The notes beneath the pieces are model-generated. The model made no database searches. It saw nothing but the letters and a program-made list of their open reading frames with translations, and was not told where the DNA came from. From NCBI GenBank assembly GCA_047975325.1, contig JBKEDF010000075.1, positions 32,293 through 96,292 on the forward strand: DNA of 64,000 bases, read 5' to 3'. Source of the stretch: JBKEDF01 sp047975325 (GTDB lineage: Bacteria > Pseudomonadota > Alphaproteobacteria > Rhodobacterales > Rhodobacteraceae). Position numbers and translations under genes: made by a program. Position 1 is the first letter of the stretch. The number at the start of each line of letters is the position of its first letter. This document shows positions 33,741 through 42,087 of the stretch, piece by piece.

Positions 33741-34534
33741 GTTTCATCACCCCTGCCTGTGTCACCCGCAATTACCGGTTCCCAATGTCTTTCACTCGAC
33801 TGCCCAACCCGGTTCAGCATCATTTCCAGCCGAAACCTGTCAGGGCGGTAGAGGGCGGAAAGATGTTCTATCCCGCGCCCGTCAGTATCCAGAACCACCC
33901 GTTCCAGCAGGATCAGGGCGCTTCCCACCGCAATCTCCAGCGCCTCGGCCACATCCGGGGCCGAAAGCGTTGCCGATACCGATTGCCTGGCCTGGCCCAC
34001 CGTCACACCCGAACGTTCCAGCAAACGAAACAGCGGCGTGGTGGCCAGATCGCTTTCCGAAAATGTGTTGGCAATATCTTCGGGGACATGGGTCGTAAGG
34101 TATGAAAACGGCCCATCGGCCACCTGACGCACCCTGACCGCACGTTGCGCCCGCTGACCGGGCGCAAGGCGCAGGGCCTCGGCCACGGGCGGGGGCGGGA
34201 GTTCATAGGAATAGGATAACAGCCGCGCCGTAGTCCCCTGCCCCATCTCCACCAGATGCGGCATCAGGCTCGCAAGATCCGCGACAATCTGGTTCATGCC
34301 CTGGGCCACGACGACATTGCCCGATCCGGCCCGCCGTTCGATCAGGCCCTCTTCCACCAGCACGTCGATTGCCCGCCGGATCGTAACCCGTGAAACGGCA
34401 TGAAATTCGGCCAGGCGCAATTCCCCCGGAAGGGCCTGACCCACCGCGTGATCCCCGCGCAGGATGGCGTTACGCAGCAACAGATAGACGCGCTGCGCCT
34501 TGCCGCCTTCCGCTCGTTGCTGCACTCCGGCCAT
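33737..34534 (-). CDS. GntR-family regulator, HutC/UTRA type
   Basis: The ATG at 34534 with GGGG at suitable spacing gives 265 residues; an in-frame start at 34594 has no ribosome site. The N-terminal winged helix reads RLAEFHAVSRVTIRRAIDVLVEEGLIERR, here quoted in parts as AVSRVTIRRAIDVL and EEGLIERRAGSG. A UTRA ligand-binding domain follows, with LERSGVTVGQARQS and LLERVVLDTDGRGIEHLSAL-type text near the C-terminus. It is co-transcribed with leuC and leuD and diverges from hyuB. The intergenic palindrome TGTATT-N6-AATACA (34623-34640) is a plausible binding site. Confidence 0.88.
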   Translation of the reverse strand: MAGVQQRAEGGKAQRVYLLLRNAILRGDHAVGQALPGELRLAEFHAVSRVTIRRAIDVLVEEGLIERRAGSGNVVVAQGMNQIVADLASLMPHLVEMGQGTTARLLSYSYELPPPPVAEALRLAPGQRAQRAVRVRQVADGPFSYLTTHVPEDIANTFSESDLATTPLFRLLERSGVTVGQARQSVSATLSAPDVAEALEIAVGSALILLERVVLDTDGRGIEHLSALYRPDRFRLEMMLNRVGQSSERHWEPVIAGDTGRGDET

Positions 34535-34622
34535 CAAAGCCCCTTTTTTCCACGACAGGGTCATCATGCAATGCCCACGCCGCTTCGAAAACAATAAAAT
34601 GTATTTTCAAACAACAATAATC

Positions 34623-34640
34623 TGTATTATAAAAAATACA
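34623..34640. promoter_or_regulatory. Putative HutC-type operator TGTATT-N6-AATACA
   Basis: Six-base arms TGTATT and AATACA flank an AT-only spacer in the 170-base divergent region between the regulator and hyuB. A further half-site TGTATT lies at 34600-34605. Inverted TGTAT/ATACA repeats are usual for HutC-type GntR regulators. The AT-rich block also likely contains both promoters. Confidence 0.45.
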
Positions 34641-34650
34641 AGCTGCCTGA

Positions 34651-34707
34651 GGAGGATCCATGTCAAACATATCAGAACGCCGTTGCCGCCGGGGGATGAC
34701 CGGATGA
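34651..34707 (+). promoter_or_regulatory. Possible 15-codon leader ORF coupled to hyuB
   Basis: A very good ribosome site (GGAGG, 34651-34655) precedes an ATG at 34660 that opens a 15-codon frame (MSNISERRCRRGMTG). Its TGA (34705-34707) overlaps the ATG of hyuB at 34704. The strong site serving the short frame and the weaker GGGGG before hyuB suggest translational coupling or control. Whether the peptide itself matters is unknown. Confidence 0.35.
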
Positions 34708-36386
34708 GCATCGATCCTATCACACTGGCGGTTCTGGCCGGCCGGATGGAACAGATCGCGGATGAGATGGACGCCACACTGTTTCGATCCGCCTTCAACC
34801 CGATCATCGCCGAAGCACATGATGCAAGCCACGGCCTTTATCACGCGGAAACGGGCGATACGCTGGTACAGGGTAAATCCGGCCTGCCGATCTTTGTCGG
34901 CGTCATGGCCTTTGCGGTCAAGGCGGTCATTGACAAGGCCAACCGCGATGGCGATCTGGAAGACGGCGATACCTATATTTTCAATGATGCGCATATCGGC
35001 GGCACCCATCTTTCCGACATGCGGCTGGTGCGACCCTATTTTCATGAAGGCAAGCTGTTTTGCCATCTTGCATCGGTCGGGCACTGGCATGATGTGGGCG
35101 GTGCGGTACCGGGCAATTACAACCCTCAGGCAACCGAAGTCTTTCAGGAAGCTTTCGTGCTGCCCCCGGTCAAGGTGGTCCGCAAGAACAAGCTGCAACA
35201 GGATGTCGTCGATATCATCCTGCGCAACACCCGCTTGCCGCTTTCGGCACAGGGCGATCTGAACGGGCAATTGAACGCCCTTGATCTGGGGGTGAAGCGG
35301 CTGGATGCGCTGCTGGCCGAATATGGCGCGGATACGGTACGTACCGCGCTGGACGCGCTTGGCGATCGGGCCGAGGCCCTGATCGGCGATGAATTGCAGG
35401 CCCTGCCCGATGGCCGCTGGGAAGCAACCGATTATCTCGACAATGACGGCATCACCGACAAGGCACTGCCAATCAAGGTGACGCTTGAAATCAGGGGCGA
35501 CCGCATGTTGCTGGATTTCAACGGCACCGCCGGTTCCGTTGCCGGCCCGGTCAATATCTCATACGGGACTGCTGTGGCCTGCGTCTATGTTGCAACCAAG
35601 CACATCTTTCCCGGCCTTCCTGCCAATGCCGGCGTCATGCGGAAGATTGATATCAGGATCCCCGAAAAATCCCTGCTTTCAGCCGAATTTCCGGCCCCCA
35701 CGGGCGGCTATACCGAAACCATCCTGCGGATGATCGATGTGATCTTTTCGGCCATGGCCAGGGCCGCGCCCGAGCATGTGGTTGCCAATGCCTATGGCAC
35801 CATCAATGCGCTGTCGCTGGCCGGGCATCGCAAGGACGGGCGGCGTTGGGTCATGTTTTCCTTCTATGGCGGCGGGCATGGCGGATCTTCCGATGGCGAT
35901 GGGCTGAACCATGGCAATGCCCCGATTTCAACCGCGACCATCCCTCCGGTCGAAATCCTGGAGGCCGCCTATCCGGTCATGTTCCGCCAATGGGCCCTGC
36001 GCCCCGACAGCGCCGGCACCGGCGAGACGCGCGGCGGGCTTGGTGCCATCTATGAAATCGAATTGCTGGAAAAATCCGCCGAGGTCTTTCTGTTCGGCGA
36101 ACGCGGCCGCCATGCGCCAAAGGGAATTGCCGGTGGCAATGATGCCGCCCTGAATGACTTTGCCTATGAAAATGCCGGAAACTGGTCACGTCCGCCGCTT
36201 GTATCGAAGATGGTCGGGATCCGATTGGCACAGGGCGAAAGGGTCCGGCTGGAAACCCCCGGCGGCGGCGGTTACGGCAAGGCCGCAAACCGCAGCAAAC
36301 AGGCCGTCGCCCGCGATGTCGCCCTTGGATATCAGACGCCAGAGGCCGCAGACGCCGCATATGGCCCGGCCTGGCGGGAGGAATGA
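34704..36386 (+). CDS. Hydantoinase B / 5-oxoprolinase beta-type subunit
   Basis: The ATG at 34704 gives 560 residues, the usual HyuB length. The frame is open further upstream, but homology to HyuB begins at SIDPITLAVLAGRMEQIADEM, quoted here only as DPITLAVLAGRMEQIADEM. Other family text includes YIFNDAHIGGTHLSDM, GSVAGPVNISYG, and GGGGYG at the C-terminus. HyuB works with HyuA in ATP-dependent opening of lactam or hydantoin rings, or in related carboxylases. The gene overlaps hyuA by ATGA. It opens the five-gene plus-strand module up to 41299, divergent from the HutC regulator and LeuCD. Confidence 0.9.
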   Translation: MSIDPITLAVLAGRMEQIADEMDATLFRSAFNPIIAEAHDASHGLYHAETGDTLVQGKSGLPIFVGVMAFAVKAVIDKANRDGDLEDGDTYIFNDAHIGGTHLSDMRLVRPYFHEGKLFCHLASVGHWHDVGGAVPGNYNPQATEVFQEAFVLPPVKVVRKNKLQQDVVDIILRNTRLPLSAQGDLNGQLNALDLGVKRLDALLAEYGADTVRTALDALGDRAEALIGDELQALPDGRWEATDYLDNDGITDKALPIKVTLEIRGDRMLLDFNGTAGSVAGPVNISYGTAVACVYVATKHIFPGLPANAGVMRKIDIRIPEKSLLSAEFPAPTGGYTETILRMIDVIFSAMARAAPEHVVANAYGTINALSLAGHRKDGRRWVMFSFYGGGHGGSSDGDGLNHGNAPISTATIPPVEILEAAYPVMFRQWALRPDSAGTGETRGGLGAIYEIELLEKSAEVFLFGERGRHAPKGIAGGNDAALNDFAYENAGNWSRPPLVSKMVGIRLAQGERVRLETPGGGGYGKAANRSKQAVARDVALGYQTPEAADAAYGPAWREE

Positions 36387-38452
36387 ACATGAAACGCGAC
36401 ACAATGATCGGCGTCGATGTCGGCGGCACTTTCACGGATATCTTCGTCCTCAATGAAACCACGGGCGAAGCCAGCGTTGCCAAGGTACCAACCAGCCGAC
36501 CCGACCAGTCCGCGGGTTTCCTGACCGGTATTGCCTCCCGCGTGCCCGATCTGGGTTCCGTTGCCAGCGTCGTGCATGGCACCACGGCGGGCACCAATGC
36601 GCTTCTGGAACGAAAGGGGGCCCGGATCGGGGTCATCACCACCGAAGGTTTTTGCGATGTCCTGGAAATGCGACGCCGCGACCGCCCCCGGACATGGGGC
36701 CTGCGTGGTGACTTTCAACCCGTCGTCCCGCGCAACCTGCGACTTGAGGTTCCCGAACGGGTACTCGCCGACGGCACGGTGCACACACCCGTCGATCTCA
36801 AAGCTGTCCGCAAGGCTGGTCGGGCATTGCTGGACGCGGGCTGCAAGGCTGTCACGATCCTGTTCGTCAATGCCTATGCCAATGCGGAAAACGAACGTGC
36901 CGCCCTGACCGCCCTGCGGGAAATCTGGCCCAATGATCACATCTCCGCATCCAGTGAAATCCTGCCCGAGATCCGCGAATTCGAACGCTTCTCGACCACC
37001 GCACTGAACGCCTATCTGCAACCCGAGGTTTCGGGCTATCTCAACCGGCTGGAAACTGCGCTGACCCAGGGCGGCTTTGGCGGTGAATTCATGATCGTGC
37101 AATCCAATGGCGGGGTCATGGCCGTGAATACCGCCTGCCGCCTGCCGGTGCGGACTGCCCTGTCCGGCCCCGCCGCCGGGGTGATCGCCGCCAGCTATAT
37201 CGCGCAATGCGCGGGCTTTTCCAACATCATCACCGGCGATATCGGCGGCACCTCGTTTGACGTATCGCTGATCGCCGATGGGCAGGCGGCCCTTGCGGCA
37301 CAGACCTCCATCGATTTCGGCATGGTCGTACGCACCCCGATGATCGAAATCACAACCATCGGCGCGGGTGGCGGTTCCATCGCCTGGGTGGACAAGGGCG
37401 GATTGCTGAATATCGGCCCGGAAAGCGCCGGGTCGGACCCCGGCCCGGTCGCCTATGGCCGCGGCAATACCCGGCCCACGGTAACGGATGCCAATATCGT
37501 GCTGGGCCGGATCGACCCCGACCGCCCCATCGGTGGCGGCAAGCTTGACGTGTCAGCCGCACGTGCCGCCATTGCCGCGCATGTGGGAAAACCCCTGAAC
37601 CTTGAAACCGAAGCCGCAGCCGAGGCAATCCTGCGTGTCGCGAATTCACGCATGGCCGGCGCAATCCGGCTGGTATCGATCGAACGCGGCCACGACCCCA
37701 AGAGCTTCGCCTATATGCCCTTTGGTGGCGGAGGGGCCCTGCATGCAGGGGCAATGCTGGCCGAGGTCGGCCTCGCACGGGCCATCGTGCCCCGCTATCC
37801 CGGTGTTACCTCCGCCATGGGCTGTGTCATCGCCGATATGCGGCAGGATTTCGTCCAGACGGTCAACATGATGACCGAAGATCTGGACACCGCCGCTTTT
37901 GGCAACCTGCTGCGTGAACATGAGGCCGAAGGCCAGCGGCTGCTGGATGCGGCAGGGGTCGGGTTCGAGGCGCAGGAGGTTTTGGTGGAAATTGACATGG
38001 CCTATGTCGGACAAACCCATACCGTTGCCGTGCCCCTGTCCCTGCAGCGCAACGGCGACACCATCGCCGATCCCGACCGCGAACAGATCGCGGAGGCCTT
38101 CGATGCCGCCTATCTTGCAGCCTTCGGGCGGCTGTTACCGGGGGGGATAACACGGGTTCTGAACCTGCGAACCGCCGTTGTGGGGCGCAGGCCAAAATTC
38201 GATCTGGCCACCCTTGCCCCCACCCCGGCTGCCAGCATCAAGGAAGCCCGGCGCGGCATTCGGCGGGTGCATGTTGGCGGTCAATGGCGCGATACCGAAA
38301 TCCTTGACCGGCTTGAGCTGCCGGTTGGTGCGAAAATCGCGGGACCGGCCATTCTGGAACAGCCCGATACCACAATCCTGATCGAGCCCGGGCTGATCGG
38401 CACCGTGGATGGTTTCGGCAATGTCATCCTGACACGAAAGGACGGGGAATGA
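36383..38452 (+). CDS. Hydantoinase A / 5-oxoprolinase alpha-type subunit (ATP-dependent)
   Basis: The 689-residue protein has the ASKHA phosphate loop GVDVGGTFTDIFVLNE at about residues 8-23, the second nucleotide motif GDIGGTSFDVSLIADG, and the adenosine-binding FGGGGALHAG. HyuA activates the substrate amide by phosphorylation and acts with HyuB in the cytoplasm. Two ATG codons (36383 and 36389) are possible; the first overlaps the hyuB stop by ATGA. It overlaps the next gene by four bases as well. In context the pair probably opens a lactam or imide ring that the metal-dependent hydrolases of module A do not accept. Confidence 0.92.
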   Translation: MNMKRDTMIGVDVGGTFTDIFVLNETTGEASVAKVPTSRPDQSAGFLTGIASRVPDLGSVASVVHGTTAGTNALLERKGARIGVITTEGFCDVLEMRRRDRPRTWGLRGDFQPVVPRNLRLEVPERVLADGTVHTPVDLKAVRKAGRALLDAGCKAVTILFVNAYANAENERAALTALREIWPNDHISASSEILPEIREFERFSTTALNAYLQPEVSGYLNRLETALTQGGFGGEFMIVQSNGGVMAVNTACRLPVRTALSGPAAGVIAASYIAQCAGFSNIITGDIGGTSFDVSLIADGQAALAAQTSIDFGMVVRTPMIEITTIGAGGGSIAWVDKGGLLNIGPESAGSDPGPVAYGRGNTRPTVTDANIVLGRIDPDRPIGGGKLDVSAARAAIAAHVGKPLNLETEAAAEAILRVANSRMAGAIRLVSIERGHDPKSFAYMPFGGGGALHAGAMLAEVGLARAIVPRYPGVTSAMGCVIADMRQDFVQTVNMMTEDLDTAAFGNLLREHEAEGQRLLDAAGVGFEAQEVLVEIDMAYVGQTHTVAVPLSLQRNGDTIADPDREQIAEAFDAAYLAAFGRLLPGGITRVLNLRTAVVGRRPKFDLATLAPTPAASIKEARRGIRRVHVGGQWRDTEILDRLELPVGAKIAGPAILEQPDTTILIEPGLIGTVDGFGNVILTRKDGE

Positions 38453-39054
38453 GCCTTGATCCAAAGCGCACGGCGCTGTTGACCATCGACTTGCAGAACG
38501 ATTTCCTGGATCCGAAAGGCGCCTATGGGCGCGCGGGGCAATCGGCGGCGGCCATCACGGCCCTGCCTGCGCGTATCCGCCCCGTTTCGGAAGCCCTGCA
38601 TGCGGCGGGCGGGGTTTTCATCTCGGCCCAGTTTACACTGGTGCCGGGGCCGGACGGGCCAATCATTGCATCGCATCTGGCCCGCCTGCGCCCCTTCCTC
38701 GGCAAGGGTGACTTCGAACCCGGCCAATGGGGGCACGCCTTGACCGACGCCCTGCAACCCGCCGATTTCACCGTGGAAAAGGTGGCCTATTCCGCCTTTT
38801 GGCAAACCCGGCTGGAACATATCCTGCGGGCAAGGGGGATCGACACCCTGATCGTGGGGGGGATCGTCACCAATGGCGGCGTCGCCTCCACGCTGCGTGA
38901 TGCGCATCTGCGCAACCTGCACACCATCGTGCTGACGGATGGCTGTGCGGCCTTCCGCCCCGAAATCCATGAGGCAACGCTGCTTTCTCTCGCCTCGGTG
39001 ACCGAACAGGTAAGCTGCGCCGAGGCGGTCAAACTGATCGGAGATCCCGCATGA
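38449..39054 (+). CDS. Isochorismatase-fold hydrolase lacking the nucleophilic cysteine
   Basis: The 201-residue protein has the isochorismatase fold with Asp14 (TIDLQNDF) and Lys111 (VEKVAYSAFW). The position of the catalytic cysteine, normally TxxxCVxxT, reads TNGGVAST, so residue 144 is glycine. The paralogue in module A at 29325 keeps the cysteine. A glycine or other residue at this site is known from true isochorismatases that use water-based ether hydrolysis, so a different chemistry is expected here. Both ends overlap neighbours by ATGA, placing it tightly in the hyuBA operon between HyuA and the lyase. Confidence 0.85.
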   Translation: MSLDPKRTALLTIDLQNDFLDPKGAYGRAGQSAAAITALPARIRPVSEALHAAGGVFISAQFTLVPGPDGPIIASHLARLRPFLGKGDFEPGQWGHALTDALQPADFTVEKVAYSAFWQTRLEHILRARGIDTLIVGGIVTNGGVASTLRDAHLRNLHTIVLTDGCAAFRPEIHEATLLSLASVTEQVSCAEAVKLIGDPA

Positions 39055-39923
39055 GCCTGCGCGAACGACTGGCTGCACCACAAATCCTGCTGGCCCCCGG
39101 GGTCTATGACCCGCTGACCGCCGCCCTTGCCGAACAGGCCGGGTTCGAGGCGCTTTACCTTTCCGGCGCGGCCGTTGCCTATACGCGGCTTGGCCGGCCG
39201 GATATCGGCCTGTCCACCCAGACGGAAATGGCCGAAACCATGGCCCTTATCCGCGATCGGGTTGCCCTGCCCGTCGTCATCGATGCCGATACCGGCTTTG
39301 GCAACGCGCTGAATGCACAAAGGACGATGCGGATCTATGAACGCGCCGGGGCCAATGCGCTGCAGATCGAGGATCAGACATTTCCCAAACGTTGCGGCCA
39401 CCTGTCCGACAAATCCCTGATCTCCACCAGCGAAATGGCGGGCAAGATTGCCGCCATGGCCGATACGCGCGCCTCGGATGCAACTCTTATCATCGCGCGC
39501 ACGGATGCGATCGCGGTGGAAGGTTTTGACGCTGCGGTTGACCGCGCGGGCCAGTATCTTGAGGCCGGCGCAGATGCCCTGTTCATCGAAGCGCCACGCG
39601 ACGGCGCGGAACTGGCACGGGTGGCACAAACTTTCAAGGGACGGGCACCGCTGATGGCCAATATGGTCGAAGGCGGGACCACCCCGATTTCGTCGGCCTC
39701 CGAACTGGAAAAGGTCGGCTTTGATCTGGTGATCTTCCCCGGCGGTATCGTGCGCGCCCTGGCCAATACCGCACGGGACTATTATGCCAGCCTGCATGCC
39801 AACGGATCCAACCGGCCCTTCGCGGACCGGATGCTTGATTTCGACGGGCTGAATGCGCTGATCGGCACCAATGAGATGCTTGCCACGGGTGCACGTTTCG
39901 CCAACCGGAAACCGAAACCGTGA
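39051..39923 (+). CDS. PEP mutase/isocitrate lyase-family C-C lyase (paralogue B)
   Basis: The 290-residue protein is homologous to the lyase at 30023, sharing DADTGFGNALN (residues 78-88), ERAGANALQIEDQTFPKRCGH with loop cysteine Cys115, and RTDAIAVEGFDAAVDRA. The KRCGH loop places it with carbon-carbon lyases of the methylisocitrate and dimethylmalate type rather than mutases. It overlaps the preceding gene by ATGA and the FAD gene by GTGA. The two lyases probably cleave related 2-hydroxydiacids with different side chains. Confidence 0.88.
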   Translation: MSLRERLAAPQILLAPGVYDPLTAALAEQAGFEALYLSGAAVAYTRLGRPDIGLSTQTEMAETMALIRDRVALPVVIDADTGFGNALNAQRTMRIYERAGANALQIEDQTFPKRCGHLSDKSLISTSEMAGKIAAMADTRASDATLIIARTDAIAVEGFDAAVDRAGQYLEAGADALFIEAPRDGAELARVAQTFKGRAPLMANMVEGGTTPISSASELEKVGFDLVIFPGGIVRALANTARDYYASLHANGSNRPFADRMLDFDGLNALIGTNEMLATGARFANRKPKP

Positions 39924-41299
39924 TCCGTCCCTCCCCCGACCGGTTCGAGGCCCATGTCGGGACATTGATCATCGGTGCCGGCGCCTGCGGGATGATCGCC
40001 GCCCTTGCCGCGACAGAGGCCGGGCAGGAGGTCATGGTACTGGAACGTGACCCGATCCCCACCGGGTCAACCGCCCTGTCGGCAGGGTTGATCCCCGCAG
40101 CCGGGACCCGCTGGCAAAAGGCGCTTGGCATCGCCGATGATCCCGACCGGTTTGCCGATGATATCCAGCGCAAGGCCCATGGCGAAAACGATCCGGCACT
40201 GGTTGCAGCCCTGACCCGAGGCGCGGCAGGCGTGGTGGAATGGCTGGCCGACCACCACGGCCTGCCCTTCAGCCTCGTTTCGGATTTCGACTATCCCGGT
40301 CACAGCCATCGCCGGATGCACGGGCTGCCTTCGCGTTCGGGTCAGGAACTGGTCGATGCGCTGCGCACAGCCTGTGAAACGGCCGGTATCGACATTCTTT
40401 GCAACGCGCCCGTCACCACGGTTTTCGCAACTGGTGACAGGGTACGCGGGGTTGGGATCACCCGCCCGGATGGCAGCGAAGACCAGATCGGCTGTGACCG
40501 GCTAATCCTGGCGTGCAACGGTTTTGGCGGCAATGCCGCGATGGTGGCTGAACACATGCCGGATATCGCCGCCGCGCTTTATTTCGGCCATGACGGCAAT
40601 CAGGGCGATGCGATGATCTGGGGGCAGGCACTGGGCGGCGCCATTCGTCACCCGGGCGCCTATCAGGGCCATGGCAATGTCGCGCATCCTCATGGCATCC
40701 TGATTTCATGGGCCGTGATCACCCAGGGCGGATTTCAGGTCAATCACGAAGGACGACGGTTCTGGAACGAGGCGCAGGGCTATTCCGAGGCGGCCCGCGC
40801 GGTCATGGCCCAGCCGGGTGGCGAAGCTTTCGCAATCTTCGACAACCGCATCGCCAATATTGCCCGGCAATTCGCGGATTTCCGCAATGCGGAGGCGCAG
40901 GGTGCGATTCGTCAGGCCCCCGACACCCCCACCCTTGCGGATCTTCTGTCGCTTCCCGCATCCGCCCTGGAGGAAACACTGGCGGAGGTAACAGCCGCCA
41001 GCGCCGGACACACTGATCGCTTCGGACGTGACTGGTCGGGAACCACATTGTTGACGGCCCCGTTTTGCGCCGTGCGGGTGACGGGCGCCCTGTTTCACAC
41101 CCAGGGCGGGCTGGTCACCGATGGGACGGGGCGGGTACAGCGCCAGGGCGGCGGGGCATTACCCAACCTCTGGGCCGGCGGTGGCGCCGCCTGCGGCGTT
41201 TCCGGCAGGGGCGATTCAGGCTACCTTTCAGGCAACGGCCTGCTTGCGGCCTGCGTTCTGGGCCGGGCGGCGGGCATGGACACATCGGCAACGGAATGA
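39920..41299 (+). CDS. FAD-binding oxidoreductase, fumarate reductase flavoprotein-like (paralogue B)
   Basis: The 459-residue protein starts with a GTG that overlaps the lyase stop (GTGA). FAD motifs are LIIGAGACGMIAALAA near the N-terminus and LWAGGGAACGVSGRGD with YLSGNGLLAACV at the C-terminus. It resembles the flavoprotein at 27951 through its whole length. It ends the hyuBA module and converges with an ABC permease gene 16 bases away. The reaction is probably oxidation or reduction of a dicarboxylate intermediate; the substrate is unknown. Confidence 0.87.
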   Translation: MIRPSPDRFEAHVGTLIIGAGACGMIAALAATEAGQEVMVLERDPIPTGSTALSAGLIPAAGTRWQKALGIADDPDRFADDIQRKAHGENDPALVAALTRGAAGVVEWLADHHGLPFSLVSDFDYPGHSHRRMHGLPSRSGQELVDALRTACETAGIDILCNAPVTTVFATGDRVRGVGITRPDGSEDQIGCDRLILACNGFGGNAAMVAEHMPDIAAALYFGHDGNQGDAMIWGQALGGAIRHPGAYQGHGNVAHPHGILISWAVITQGGFQVNHEGRRFWNEAQGYSEAARAVMAQPGGEAFAIFDNRIANIARQFADFRNAEAQGAIRQAPDTPTLADLLSLPASALEETLAEVTAASAGHTDRFGRDWSGTTLLTAPFCAVRVTGALFHTQGGLVTDGTGRVQRQGGGALPNLWAGGGAACGVSGRGDSGYLSGNGLLAACVLGRAAGMDTSATE

Positions 41300-41315
41300 G
41301 CGGGCATCGCCTACC

Positions 41316-41990
41316 CTACCGGGCAAAGGCGCGCTGGAAACGCAGCTCCAGCCATCCGGTCAACCGAACCAGCGGCCAAAGCATGGCCACATAAATCAGC
41401 GCCGCACCGATCAGCGGGGTTGGATTGGCAAAAAGCGCCTGGGCATCTGTCGCCTGTTTCAACAGATCCGACATGGCAACGACCGAAGCCAGCGAGGTGT
41501 CCTTGATGATGCTGACGCAATTGGAGGCATGCGGCGGGATCACGATCCGCATGGTCTGTGGCAGGATCACCTTGCGCATCGTCAGCCAGAAACCGACACC
41601 AAGGGCCGAGGCCGCTTCGAACTGCCCTTTCGGCACGGCCTGGATCCCGGCCCGCATCACCTCCGCCGTATAGGCCCCGAGCACCATCGAAAGTGCGATC
41701 GCGGCCGCCGCAAAGGAAGACAGCACGATCCCGGCAAAGGGCAGGGCGTAATAGATCAGGATCAGCACCACCAATACCGGCATGGCGCGCATCAGATCGG
41801 TATAGCCAATGGCCAGAAGCTGGATCGGCCGGGGGGCATAAAGGCGCAACATGGCCACGCCAAGGCCCAGAAACGTTCCCACGACAATCGCGGTCATGCC
41901 CAGCACGATCGTCATGCCCAGCCCCCGCAACAGGATCGGGAAAGATCTGCGCATCACATCCGCATTGAAGAAAATATCTATGGCGTCCAT
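41316..41990 (-). CDS. Polar amino-acid ABC transporter permease (HisM/GlnP type)
   Basis: The 224-residue membrane protein has about five helices and the family motifs LRGLGMTIVLGMTAIVVGT and YTAEVMRAGIQAVPKGQFEA, followed by LGVGFWLTMRKVILPQ, the EAA loop that contacts the ATPase. It lies 97 bases downstream of the binding-protein gene. No ATP-binding subunit gene is adjacent on either side, so the ATPase must come from elsewhere. A single permease of this type can act as a homodimer. Confidence 0.9.
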   Translation of the reverse strand: MDAIDIFFNADVMRRSFPILLRGLGMTIVLGMTAIVVGTFLGLGVAMLRLYAPRPIQLLAIGYTDLMRAMPVLVVLILIYYALPFAGIVLSSFAAAAIALSMVLGAYTAEVMRAGIQAVPKGQFEAASALGVGFWLTMRKVILPQTMRIVIPPHASNCVSIIKDTSLASVVAMSDLLKQATDAQALFANPTPLIGAALIYVAMLWPLVRLTGWLELRFQRAFAR

Positions 41991-42011
41991 GGCGTTTCCT
42001 TCATGATATCG

Positions 42012-42044
42012 CAGGCGGCAGGCATGACCGGACCCACCCGCCTG
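42012..42044 (-). promoter_or_regulatory. Possible intercistronic hairpin between binding protein and permease
   Basis: Seven-base arms CAGGCGG and CCGCCTG with a 19-base loop lie in the 97-base gap. The arrangement parallels the hairpins after both dctP genes, but the loop is long, so the call is tentative. Confidence 0.3.
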
Positions 42045-42087
42045 AACGAACAGACGGATGGGCCTGCGGCCTATTCCTGCATTGAAA

